Origin: DASZMX01 sp035551475
Lineage (GTDB): Bacteria > Verrucomicrobiota > Verrucomicrobiia > Limisphaerales > Palsa-1400
Direction of reading: 5' to 3'
Assembly (NCBI GenBank): GCA_035551475.1
Contig: DASZMX010000010.1
Span: 1 to 59,177, forward strand
Length of the DNA: 59,177 bases
Shown here one piece after another: positions 51,294-59,177 of the stretch. The stretch's first letter is position 1. Every line of letters begins with the position of its first letter. The notes beneath the pieces were generated by a model, which had not been told where the DNA came from, did no database searches, and was given only the letters and a program-made list of their open reading frames with translations. The position numbers and the translations under genes are program-made.

Positions 51294-51940
51294 GATTTGA
51301 GACGCGCGGCCAGGGCGGTGAAGAGATCTTCCCGATCGCGCAACGGCAAAAACTTCTCGGCGCCCGTCACCAAGCCAAACCCCTCGCCATACGCGCGGCC
51401 ATTGGCCACGCAAAGATCAGTCCGGCATTCGAGAATTTGTCTCTCCGCCTGACGGAGAACCGACGGGCGGTCGCCGGTCATTTCGTATTTCCATCCGACC
51501 AACAACGCTTGCGGGAACCAATCGCGCAACTGGCCGATAATCTTTGGCGTGGGCGTCAACTCCGCGAACAGGGCGCCGTCGCGTGTCGGAATTTTGGCTG
51601 ATTTAACTTCTTCCAACCGGCCGTCAGCGTGGCGCTTCCAGATTTTTCCAAACGCAAAATCGCTAACCGCAGCGGCATGGAAGACGGCGCCGGCCCCATC
51701 GTCGCGGAGCGCGCGCAATTTCTCGTGCAAATCGCTCGTGGTGGTAAAAATTTGCGTGCGCTTGGCCTCGGCCTCCGTCCGCCAGGTGGCGTAATAGCCC
51801 AACAACAATTGCACCTGATGCCCTTGGCCTTCGAGGAAACGCGCCAATTCCGACCCCAGACGGCCGGTCGAAAAATTGGTGAGCCGACGAACCTCATCCA
51901 GGTTCTCGTAAGTCGGCCCCGCCGTCACAACGCATTTCAT
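51290..51940 (-). CDS. coaB: Phosphopantothenate-cysteine ligase (CoaB domain), stand-alone
   Basis: 216 residues carrying only the DFP C-terminal ligase domain of coenzyme A synthesis (joins 4'-phosphopantothenate and cysteine). The start KCVVTAGPTYENLDEVRRLTN, FSTGRLGSELARFL, HAAAVSDFA and the late KYEMT segment match CoaB. The decarboxylase half (CoaC) of the usual Dfp fusion is absent, so it must be encoded elsewhere. The ATG at 51938-51940 lies 15 bases after the stop of the giant gene on the same strand. Confidence 0.88.
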   Translation of the reverse strand: MKCVVTAGPTYENLDEVRRLTNFSTGRLGSELARFLEGQGHQVQLLLGYYATWRTEAEAKRTQIFTTTSDLHEKLRALRDDGAGAVFHAAAVSDFAFGKIWKRHADGRLEEVKSAKIPTRDGALFAELTPTPKIIGQLRDWFPQALLVGWKYEMTGDRPSVLRQAERQILECRTDLCVANGRAYGEGFGLVTGAEKFLPLRDREDLFTALAARLKS

Positions 51941-51955
51941 TGCGCCGATCTTACC

Positions 51956-54900
51956 TCAATGACGTTCCAGCCGATAGAAAATCGTGGGCGCCGCTCCGCC
52001 CAGGTTGGTGAAACTCTGGAAGGCGTTGGTGGAGCTGAAATTGGTCCAGTCCTGCCACGCCGCCCGGCCCGCCAGATTCGTGGCGAATTGCAGAATGTAG
52101 TTCGTGCCCGGTCGGCCATAAGCGATCAGCGAGCGGCCGCCGTCCGACAAATTCGCATCCAAAATCGGAGGCTCGGCGTTCAAGAGGTTGAAGCGATAGA
52201 ACAGAGTTTGATTGGCGGCGCTCAACCCGCTGACGAATTGGAAGGCATTGGTCATTGGAATGCGCATCAACAAATTCCACGGCGCGCCCAGGCCGACGGA
52301 ATAATCCACCTCGTAGGCGGCGCCGGGAGCGCCGTATAAGACCAATTGTTCAGCATTGTTGACAGTGGTTTTCATGATGTCCACCACGGGCGCGACGGTC
52401 ACGAATTGGTCGGCGCGCAAAAACAGGGAGCCGAGCTTGTTATTCAAGTTGGTGAGGACTTCGGTCATGTTCGTCAGCGGCACCCGGAACGCGTCCGTCC
52501 AATGCACCAGATCGGGCGACGATTGGATGGCATAACTGCTGCCTGGGAATCCGTAAAGGGTCAGGCTGCGCTGGTGATTGGTGGCGGGCCCGAAGGTCAA
52601 CGCTTCGATCAAGGGTGTCGATCCCACAATTACAATGCGGCCTGCTTCCGCCACAATGTTCGTGGGCGTGGAGCCGTCGGCGTTGGCCGGTTGCATGGCT
52701 TGCGCCGACAAGGGGACAATGGCCGATTGATTGGAAGCGGTGAAGTTGAGAAATGCCATTTGCGGCATGGCGCCAAAAGTTTGGCCAGGATTGGCCGCGA
52801 GCTTGACCTGCCAAATATTGGAGCCCGCTGGCAGGATGGAGGCGGCGGCCAGTTGCGGTGTGTTCGCCTGCAACGCGAGGCTGCTGAAGAGGTTCGTCGG
52901 CACGGTCACCAGGAACGTCAGGTTCGTCAGCGTTGTTTCCGCGTTGAGACCGATGGCCACGTTGCTGGAGGAGCCGCCGTATACTATGGCCGAGCCAATC
53001 AGCAATTGCAGATTGTTCTGCACCACCACGGTGAACGATTGCGTGGCGGTTTGCTGCGGATTGCCGTTGTCGGCCACCTTGATCGTGATCTGGTTGGTGG
53101 TGTTGGCCTGGGCTGGCGTCGGCGTCCATTGGAACGCGCCAGTCGCCGGGTCAATCGTCGCCCCCGTTGGCGCGCCGGGCAGCAGGGAGTATGTCAATAC
53201 CAAGGGTGGAACCGCCGGGTCGGTGACCAGCGGCGTCACGCGCAGGGTAGTCTTGGCGGCGATGGTGTGATTGGGGATGGCGGCGATGACGGGGATATTC
53301 GTAGCGCTGAGCGTGCGCGCCCAGCTTTGCGTCACCAGATTGGAGCCGCCGACGCCGGCCTGGTCGATGACCCCATTCAGATTGACCGCCACCTGGTAAG
53401 CGCCCACGCCGGCGGTCAACGGCGCCAGCCCACCCACCCGGAATACGTTGCTGGAAACCATCGTCAAGGTTGGGGTCAGCGTATTGCTGCCATTGAGGGT
53501 CACCGTGATGTTTGTCAAATGAAACGTATTGGTGTCGATCGGTTCGCTGAACGTGATGTTCAAGTTCGTGACCGGCGTCGTGCGCGGATTGGGCGTCACG
53601 GCATCCACCACGGCGGACAAGGCGGAATTATCGAGGAAGATGTCGTAATAGACATTGCTCGACGTGTTGGCGGCGGCGTCCACCGTGTAAAGTTGCAGGT
53701 AATGCGCGCCCTTGGTCAGCGTCAACGGCAGATAAAACGCGCCGTTGGTCGTCGCGATCATGCCATAATTCTGCCCGGTGGTCTGGTCGTTTACATGCAC
53801 GGTGAGATTCGCGCCGTTGATCGCGCCGCTGAGGGTGACGCTGTTGGAAGCAGTCACGCCATCGTGCGCGTACACCCCGGTGTCGGGGCTAATCGCAAAG
53901 TTAAACGGCGGATCAGGAATATGCGTGCTCATCTGCCACGCCACGTTGGCTGTGCCTGTGCCGGCATTGCCCGCCAGATCGGCGATGCCGCCGGCGTCCA
54001 CCGTCAGGCTGTAAGCGCCGTCGTTGCCAGAAACCCAATTGAAATTGCGGATTTCATAAACCGTTGGGCTGATCGGTGTGACCGTGACCACGGGCGTGAT
54101 CAGATTCGGGCCGCCGTTGAATGTGAGGTTGATGTCGTGATAATCAAAGGTCGCCGGATCAATGGCGTGCGAAAAGGTCACATCCAGCGCCTGCACCACA
54201 ATGTTGCGCGGCGACTGCACATATTGCGTGTTCACAATCGTCGGGCCGACAGTGAGCAGGGTCCACGAAACGGAGAGCGAGCCGGCGCCGGGCGCATTGC
54301 CCGTGTCTTCCACCCCAGTTGCGTTGACAGTCAAGACGTAATTTCCATCGCTGCCAGTCAACGGCGCGAGGCCGCTGATTTGGAACATGGCCGCCGTGAC
54401 GGGCGTGATTGTGACTGAGGTGAGCGCCACGTTTGTGCCGTTCTGGGTCAGCGTCAAATCGTGATAATCGAACGTGGCCGCATTCAGCGGCTTGTCGAAG
54501 GTCACATTCAGCGCGGTCACGGGTGTGTTGCGCGTGTTGGGTGTGACGGCGTCGATGCTTTGCACGACGACCGGCGCGTTGCCATTGGCCCAACTGACGG
54601 CCGCAGTGGTGGGGCCGGCGATATTGTTGCCGCCGGCATCCTGCACCGCGGCGCCATTGAAGGTGAGCGTGTAATTGCCCGCCGCGCCCGTGAGCGCGAA
54701 GAGGTTGTTGATGGCGTAGGTCGAGCCCGAGGTGGGCGTCACTGTCACGTTGCTGGTGATAAGATTCGCGCCGCCGTTGAGGGACAAATTGAGCGCATGA
54801 TAGTCAAAGGTGCTGAGGTCAATCGGCTCGGAAAAGACGATTTGCGCGGAGGAGATCGGGCCGCTTTGCACGAAGGTCGCGGGGCCGCTCATCTGCACGA

Positions 54901-57900
54901 TGGTGGGCGCAACGGTGTTGGTGGTGTGGTAATAAAGGTTGTACGAGCCGGGTCCGCCGAAATCCACGATGTGCGCGAGATTTTCGTGCACGGCGCCCGT
55001 CTGGCTCGCCGGAAAACTGAGCGGCGTCGTCCAGACATTGAAGGGCGCTTTCATGTCGAGACCGTCGGAGCGCACCGCGCGATAGAGCCGGTAACCAGGG
55101 CCGGGATCGGGCACAACCGCGTAACCCCAACCGGCTGTCATCGGCGCCGTCACCACCGCCTGCATGTGAGTGGGCGTGATGGGGCCGTCGCTGGAGCCGC
55201 CGGTGATGATGGCGACAGAATTGGTGGTGCCGTCGCTCAAATAAACGGTGTCCGGCAGATGGCCCGAATCGGGGACATCGTTGACGAGGAAATCCGGCAC
55301 GTCGTCCTGGCCGGGGCGGACATCCTTGATCACGTGAATCATTTCGTGAATGTTCACCGAATCAATAATAGAGGTTTGGGGATTGCCCAGCTCGTTGACG
55401 TGCTGGAAGGTCGCCGAGTAATCGATGAATTTCCCCGCCAGCGTGCAGGTCATCTGCCAGGTTCCGACCGTGGTGGTCATGGGATCGATCTCGCCAAAAT
55501 TCGCCGTGAGCGAGGGGCTGATGGGATTGGCTCCCACCGACGCGCCGGTCAATTGGAAGTTAATCAACAAGCCCTTGGAATTTTCCACGATCTTGGGCTG
55601 GGCGGACGTGACAGTGAAGTTCAGCGCCTTGCCGTAGCCTTTATTATTGACCATCAACCCGAGGTAAAACGGCTGCGGCTGGATGGTTCCAGGCTGGTTC
55701 GGGTCGTCTGCGATGACATCGCGTTGGAGGAAGTAATCCAAATTCAACAGCGGATCAGGGTAGACATAGATGTCCTGCGGCAGGAGTTCCGTGGAAACGG
55801 TGGTCCCGTTTTGCACATAAGTCAGCGTGCCGCCGATTTTGTAATGCTTCATCGCCACGGGCGCGGCGTCATGGGTGGGCGTGAAGGTGAACACCGCCGT
55901 GCCGGTGGCGGAAGGCGCAATCGTTCCCGTGCCATCCACGGCGCCAATGCCGGTCAGGCCGGACGTCACGATGCCGAACAAATTCGTCGCGGGCGCGCCC
56001 GAGTCGTCCGTAATCGCCAGAGTTATTTGCACGGAGGTCAGGGCGTTGGTTGGGTCGTTGTTGTCCACGTTCAACGTGCCTTTGAAAGCCGAGCGCGTGA
56101 TGGTGACTTGCTGGTCAATTTCGATGCGAACATGCGCGCAAACATCGCCCGCGCTGGTCGTGGGCGGGGCGTCATTTTTGTGCACCGCGAGAAGCTGGGT
56201 GGTGTCGCCGATGTGCATGCCGGGAATGCAGGTTGGCCAATCCCAGACGGGCGGCTGCCAATCGCACAACCAGCAACCCGGCCCGCCGCCGCCGCCGGAA
56301 CTGCCGCCGCTGCCGCCGCCGGAAGAGAAACAGAGCAGGCAGCCGTCGGGGGCCGGCGGGCGTCCGCCGCCGCTGGTCGTGAGGTTGAGCTGCGGCAATT
56401 GCGGCGGGGAATCCGGGCACCAGCATTCGCCGAAATGCAGGGCCGCGGTGATCGCGCCTTTGACATCCTCAGTGGCCACGCCGCACGTTATCTTGAGAAT
56501 CGTGGTCAGGCATGGGCGGCTGGCGAGGGGCGGACATTCCGCCAGCGTGTCAAGCAAACTGCATCCCGCCGAGCCAAAAGCCTTGGCGAGATTTTTCTCC
56601 GCCGTCTCGGCCAGGGAGGTCAAGGCCTCCGCCACGGCGCCGGGATCGTCGATGCCTTCCTGGATTTTTTTCTTGAGCGAATCGAAGCAATCGTGCTCCA
56701 CCGGCGTCATGATCAATTCCTGTGGGATGGTGTGCCAATGGAAATCGTTGCCGCAATAAATGCCCCATTTCACCGAGATGTTTGGCAAAGGCTGGCAATC
56801 GAATTTGAGGAAATCGGTCTTGCCGGGTCCATGCGGCGCCTGGCTCATTTTCATGAGCGTGGGCGAATTGGAGCGCCAACTGATGACCATCGGCAGGTCG
56901 ATCGTGCTCATCGCCGGAATCTCCTGCATATAATTAACCAGCGGCTTGTAAATGTAATCCGGATCGTCATCTGGAACCTCGATGTTGACCTGCTCGGCGG
57001 CGATCAAGCCGTGATTGGAAACCTCGAAATGCACGACGGTGTCCTCGTTCTCAATCATGAGCGGAATGATCGTGGGATTGTCGATGGTGACGACCGGGAT
57101 TGGCACTTCGGTTTCGAAATCCGATTGCAACACCACCTGATAGGTGTCTTCCACCGTGGTGGGAACAACGGTCCAATCAATCGTCACCGTTTGGCGGCTG
57201 ATGAACGGCGTCATTTGCGCGGTTTGTCCGGGGCGGATGGTGGTGGAGGACTTGAAGCCATCGTGTTTCGGCGCTGACACGCTGATGTTGTACGTGCCCG
57301 CCGGAATGTTCGTAAACATCGCCACGCCTGTGACGGCGTCCGTCAGATTGGTCGCGATGGCATCGCCGGAGTAGGGATCGAAAAGCGTGACGGTGGCGTT
57401 GGTGACGTTGGGCGCGCCCGCCACGTAAAACGTGTATTCGTCCTGCACGGTGACCTGGAGATTGCCGGTGGCGGAGGAAATCGCGCGGAAGGAAAACGGC
57501 ACGATCAAGCTGCTGTTGGCGGAGCCGAAGAAAATATTGCCGTTATAAAATTGCAGGGCGAGCGCCGCATCCGGGGTCAGCGCAATCGTGACGCGGTTGC
57601 TTTCGCCGGGGTTGAGCGACGGCATGTTCGTGGAGTTGAGCGTTCCCAGCCAGGGCGCGGAGGGCAACTGCATTTGGATGGGGCCGGTCGCGGCGCCGCC
57701 GATGTTTTGGATGTCGAAATCCACGAAGGTTTGCTGGCCCACCAGCATCGGCGTTTCGAGATTGCCGGGCACCGCCGCCAGCAGCGGCTCGGGCGGGGTG
57801 AGTGTCAAAAATAATGGCAGGTAAGCCACGGCGCCCTGATCGCTGTTCACCTGGATATACGCGCGGCCGGAAAGCGGCTGCGTGAACGCGCTGGTGGTGA

Positions 57901-59177
57901 CGGAATACACGAGGTCCGCGTTCGCGCCGCCGGCCATTTGATTGGTCACGGCGGCGTCCACCGAGATTCCGGGCGGCAGGCCGTACACCGCCGCGGTCAG
58001 GCCGGTCAACGGCTGATCGCCGAGATTGATGAGCGTGCTGGCGCCGGAGAAGTTGGTCGCGGGTGTCGCGGTCAAAGAAATCTGCTGGTCGGTGATGCGC
58101 ATGCCGTATAAGTCAAATTGGTCCTGCGCCGGATCTTGCGGGACATACGGATAATCCGCGCCGACGACATAGAGGCCGGCTTCGCTCGGGATGGGCTGGA
58201 AGGTGAAGGTGAAATTGCCGTTTTGATCGGCGTTCACGTCGTAAGTGCGGCGCGTGCCTTTGGTCAGAATGCGAATCGTCACAGGCACATTGGCCGCAGG
58301 TTGCGCGGGATTGGAAGTCAGGAAGGCGTGGCCGTGCATAGGAATCGGCGTGGGGCTGACCGCCTGATGCAGGTCGGCTTGCACGGTGGCCGAGTAATAG
58401 GGCGACACGGAAATCGTGTTGGTGGAGATGGCCGTGTTGTTGAAGAAGCTGGATTCGTTGGCGGTGTTTGCAATGTCGGTGGTCACGACGATGTAGATCG
58501 GGCCCACATTGAACGGCAAATTAAAGCTCGCGCTGTTGCTGTAGGATTGGCCAACGCCCAGCGGCCCTTTGTTAAAGAAAAACTGGCCGATTTGCTTGGG
58601 GTTGGAGCCGTCGGGCGCCAGCGAATACCAGACATTGTCCAGCCAGGACCCGATGGTCGGCGCAATGCCAACATTGGATACCGTATAAGTGACAGTGACA
58701 TTGGAGCCGCTCAAGCCGGCCGCCGGCAGCGAGAACCCGGACACGACGAGGTCCGGCAGGTTGATGTCGCTGACATCCAGCGAGCCGACGCCCGTGCCAT
58801 AACCGCCCGCCGCCGCCGTGATGTCCACCGTGCGCGTGCCAGTGGGGAAGCCGGGATTGACGCCCGTGACGGGAAAACTGGCGCTGGTCTCGCCATTGGG
58901 AATGATCACGCTGGCGGGCACACTGGCGGCGTTCGGCACGCTGCTGGAGAGGCTCACCGAGAGATCCGACGTGGGGGCAGTGTTGCGCGTGACTGTTCCG
59001 GTGGTGGCGCCGCTTTCGGGGATTAATTTGGCGGCCAACGTCACAGTCAGCGCGGGGCCGTTGTTGTCTGTCACCGCGATGGAATTGGTGGCGCCGGCGT
59101 CCAAGGGCACGCCCAGCACGATGTCCGCCAGATGCGCGGTGACCGCGGCGGTTTGTGTGCCGGTGACGATGCCATCC
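51956..59177 (-). CDS. Giant secreted multi-domain Ig-like protein, 5' truncated
   Basis: The frame is open to the window edge; the visible part exceeds 2400 residues. In order from the N-terminal side: Calx-beta/CARDB-type segments (LPDLVVSGFSLPA), carboxypeptidase-regulatory-like domains, a Cys-rich block with Gly/Ser linker (56140-56800), an HEMIH zinc-type motif (55334-55348), four SbsA-like Ig repeats with FDYHDL cores, an Ig domain of the NHTIAAKTTL/GATIDPATGAFQW type, and three C-terminal TNL...W...FYR modules. It is probably exported and displayed or released. CoaB follows by 15 bases. Confidence 0.85.
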   Translation of the reverse strand, partial: DGIVTGTQTAAVTAHLADIVLGVPLDAGATNSIAVTDNNGPALTVTLAAKLIPESGATTGTVTRNTAPTSDLSVSLSSSVPNAASVPASVIIPNGETSASFPVTGVNPGFPTGTRTVDITAAAGGYGTGVGSLDVSDINLPDLVVSGFSLPAAGLSGSNVTVTYTVSNVGIAPTIGSWLDNVWYSLAPDGSNPKQIGQFFFNKGPLGVGQSYSNSASFNLPFNVGPIYIVVTTDIANTANESSFFNNTAISTNTISVSPYYSATVQADLHQAVSPTPIPMHGHAFLTSNPAQPAANVPVTIRILTKGTRRTYDVNADQNGNFTFTFQPIPSEAGLYVVGADYPYVPQDPAQDQFDLYGMRITDQQISLTATPATNFSGASTLINLGDQPLTGLTAAVYGLPPGISVDAAVTNQMAGGANADLVYSVTTSAFTQPLSGRAYIQVNSDQGAVAYLPLFLTLTPPEPLLAAVPGNLETPMLVGQQTFVDFDIQNIGGAATGPIQMQLPSAPWLGTLNSTNMPSLNPGESNRVTIALTPDAALALQFYNGNIFFGSANSSLIVPFSFRAISSATGNLQVTVQDEYTFYVAGAPNVTNATVTLFDPYSGDAIATNLTDAVTGVAMFTNIPAGTYNISVSAPKHDGFKSSTTIRPGQTAQMTPFISRQTVTIDWTVVPTTVEDTYQVVLQSDFETEVPIPVVTIDNPTIIPLMIENEDTVVHFEVSNHGLIAAEQVNIEVPDDDPDYIYKPLVNYMQEIPAMSTIDLPMVISWRSNSPTLMKMSQAPHGPGKTDFLKFDCQPLPNISVKWGIYCGNDFHWHTIPQELIMTPVEHDCFDSLKKKIQEGIDDPGAVAEALTSLAETAEKNLAKAFGSAGCSLLDTLAECPPLASRPCLTTILKITCGVATEDVKGAITAALHFGECWCPDSPPQLPQLNLTTSGGGRPPAPDGCLLCFSSGGGSGGSSGGGGGPGCWLCDWQPPVWDWPTCIPGMHIGDTTQLLAVHKNDAPPTTSAGDVCAHVRIEIDQQVTITRSAFKGTLNVDNNDPTNALTSVQITLAITDDSGAPATNLFGIVTSGLTGIGAVDGTGTIAPSATGTAVFTFTPTHDAAPVAMKHYKIGGTLTYVQNGTTVSTELLPQDIYVYPDPLLNLDYFLQRDVIADDPNQPGTIQPQPFYLGLMVNNKGYGKALNFTVTSAQPKIVENSKGLLINFQLTGASVGANPISPSLTANFGEIDPMTTTVGTWQMTCTLAGKFIDYSATFQHVNELGNPQTSIIDSVNIHEMIHVIKDVRPGQDDVPDFLVNDVPDSGHLPDTVYLSDGTTNSVAIITGGSSDGPITPTHMQAVVTAPMTAGWGYAVVPDPGPGYRLYRAVRSDGLDMKAPFNVWTTPLSFPASQTGAVHENLAHIVDFGGPGSYNLYYHTTNTVAPTIVQMSGPATFVQSGPISSAQIVFSEPIDLSTFDYHALNLSLNGGANLITSNVTVTPTSGSTYAINNLFALTGAAGNYTLTFNGAAVQDAGGNNIAGPTTAAVSWANGNAPVVVQSIDAVTPNTRNTPVTALNVTFDKPLNAATFDYHDLTLTQNGTNVALTSVTITPVTAAMFQISGLAPLTGSDGNYVLTVNATGVEDTGNAPGAGSLSVSWTLLTVGPTIVNTQYVQSPRNIVVQALDVTFSHAIDPATFDYHDINLTFNGGPNLITPVVTVTPISPTVYEIRNFNWVSGNDGAYSLTVDAGGIADLAGNAGTGTANVAWQMSTHIPDPPFNFAISPDTGVYAHDGVTASNSVTLSGAINGANLTVHVNDQTTGQNYGMIATTNGAFYLPLTLTKGAHYLQLYTVDAAANTSSNVYYDIFLDNSALSAVVDAVTPNPRTTPVTNLNITFSEPIDTNTFHLTNITVTLNGSNTLTPTLTMVSSNVFRVGGLAPLTAGVGAYQVAVNLNGVIDQAGVGGSNLVTQSWARTLSATNIPVIAAIPNHTIAAKTTLRVTPLVTDPAVPPLVLTYSLLPGAPTGATIDPATGAFQWTPTPAQANTTNQITIKVADNGNPQQTATQSFTVVVQNNLQLLIGSAIVYGGSSSNVAIGLNAETTLTNLTFLVTVPTNLFSSLALQANTPQLAAASILPAGSNIWQVKLAANPGQTFGAMPQMAFLNFTASNQSAIVPLSAQAMQPANADGSTPTNIVAEAGRIVIVGSTPLIEALTFGPATNHQRSLTLYGFPGSSYAIQSSPDLVHWTDAFRVPLTNMTEVLTNLNNKLGSLFLRADQFVTVAPVVDIMKTTVNNAEQLVLYGAPGAAYEVDYSVGLGAPWNLLMRIPMTNAFQFVSGLSAANQTLFYRFNLLNAEPPILDANLSDGGRSLIAYGRPGTNYILQFATNLAGRAAWQDWTNFSSTNAFQSFTNLGGAAPTIFYRLERH
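51959..52617 (-). repeat. Triplicated C-terminal module of the giant protein
   Basis: Three related units end the protein: one around SPDLVHWTDAF...LFLRA, one around SVGLGAPWNLLMR...LFYRF and one around ATNLAGRAAWQDW...IFYRL. Each has a small-residue strand, a Trp and a [FL][YF]R ending, about 75 residues apart. A single copy of the same kind ends the propeller protein at 32592. Confidence 0.65.
53320..54911 (-). repeat. Four SbsA-like Ig repeats in the giant protein
   Basis: Four units of about 100 residues, each with a [ND]VTF[SD]xP[IL]D...FDYHDLxLTxNG core and a GxYxLTxxAxGVxD...W ending. Three are in tandem (about 53935-54911) and a fourth (about 53320-53620) lies after an intervening domain. 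They are similar enough to suggest duplication. Confidence 0.75.

Noticed and set aside
56280..56340. Gly/Ser-rich stretch as a CRISPR or satellite repeat
   Set aside because: It is a coding linker in the giant protein; DNA repeats are short codon-level GCC/GGC patterns without regular spacers.
52346..57277. Long plus-strand open frames (690 and 938 residues) opposite the giant gene
   Set aside because: Their proteins are rich in Arg, Gly, His and Val without domains, and the minus strand has clear Ig-like coding. They are antisense shadows in GC-rich DNA.

Overview
The window is about 59 kb of GC-rich (visibly near 60%), tightly packed bacterial DNA. The gene content points to Verrucomicrobiota, most likely the soil and freshwater Limisphaerales/Pedosphaera-like branch. 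The clues are a large beta-propeller protein of the Gloeobacter/Verrucomicrobia tandem-repeat type, a pseudopilin with an FTLIEL leader and an H-x9-DG tail, a giant Ig-rich secreted protein, and C-terminal 'TNL..W..FYR' modules. This placement is inferred from protein families; no rRNA gene is present to confirm it.

Layout. 0-3.6 kb: two small membrane proteins, tRNA-Pro(CGG), a lipoprotein esterase, a UPF0173 metal hydrolase and a nucleotidyltransferase-like protein. 3.6-8.5 kb: an ATP synthase operon atpB-E-F-H-A-G that stops before atpD/atpC and is preceded by a perfect TGTGA-N6-TCACA palindrome. 8.6-15 kb: rhodanese, a Glu-type RpiB, a four-gene overlapping operon (winged-helix protein, two DUF5985-like membrane proteins, ClC channel/antiporter), an S2P-type protease with zinc ribbons, and MalQ. 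14.9-19.6 kb, minus strand: glycosyltransferase, thioesterase, tyrA, aroA, cmk. 19.7-25.9 kb: type II secretion core genes for the ATPase, GspL-like, GspM-like and secretin proteins. 26-29.2 kb: mnmA, an EF-hand lipoprotein, xylulokinase and a 53-residue membrane protein. 29.3-32.6 kb: the beta-propeller protein. 32.6-41.2 kb, minus strand: RRM protein, fatty acid hydroxylase, CzcC-B-A-like metal efflux, zwf and yjbQ. 41.4-47.7 kb: a secretion-associated hypothetical protein, a pseudopilin, and a probable sugar-acid module (MFS transporter, FAH-family enzyme, LysR regulator, aldo/keto reductase). 47.8-50.7 kb: a degenerate metallopeptidase-like secreted protein and a response-regulator/PP2C phosphatase. 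50.8-59.2 kb, minus strand: a GNAT enzyme, stand-alone CoaB, and a giant secreted protein whose 5' end lies outside the window.

The genes suggest a saccharolytic heterotroph with a respiratory or proton-coupled ATP synthase, an oxidative pentose-phosphate route (zwf, rpiB, xylB), glycan and sugar-acid use (malQ, MFS, FAH, AKR), and a type II-like system that could export the large repeat proteins. No stretch longer than about 260 bases lacks a gene. The longest gene-free gaps are the leader and intergenic DNA at 41195-41445 and the atp upstream region at 3610-3840; both are described. No insertion sequence, phage gene, CRISPR array or clear transferred island was seen.
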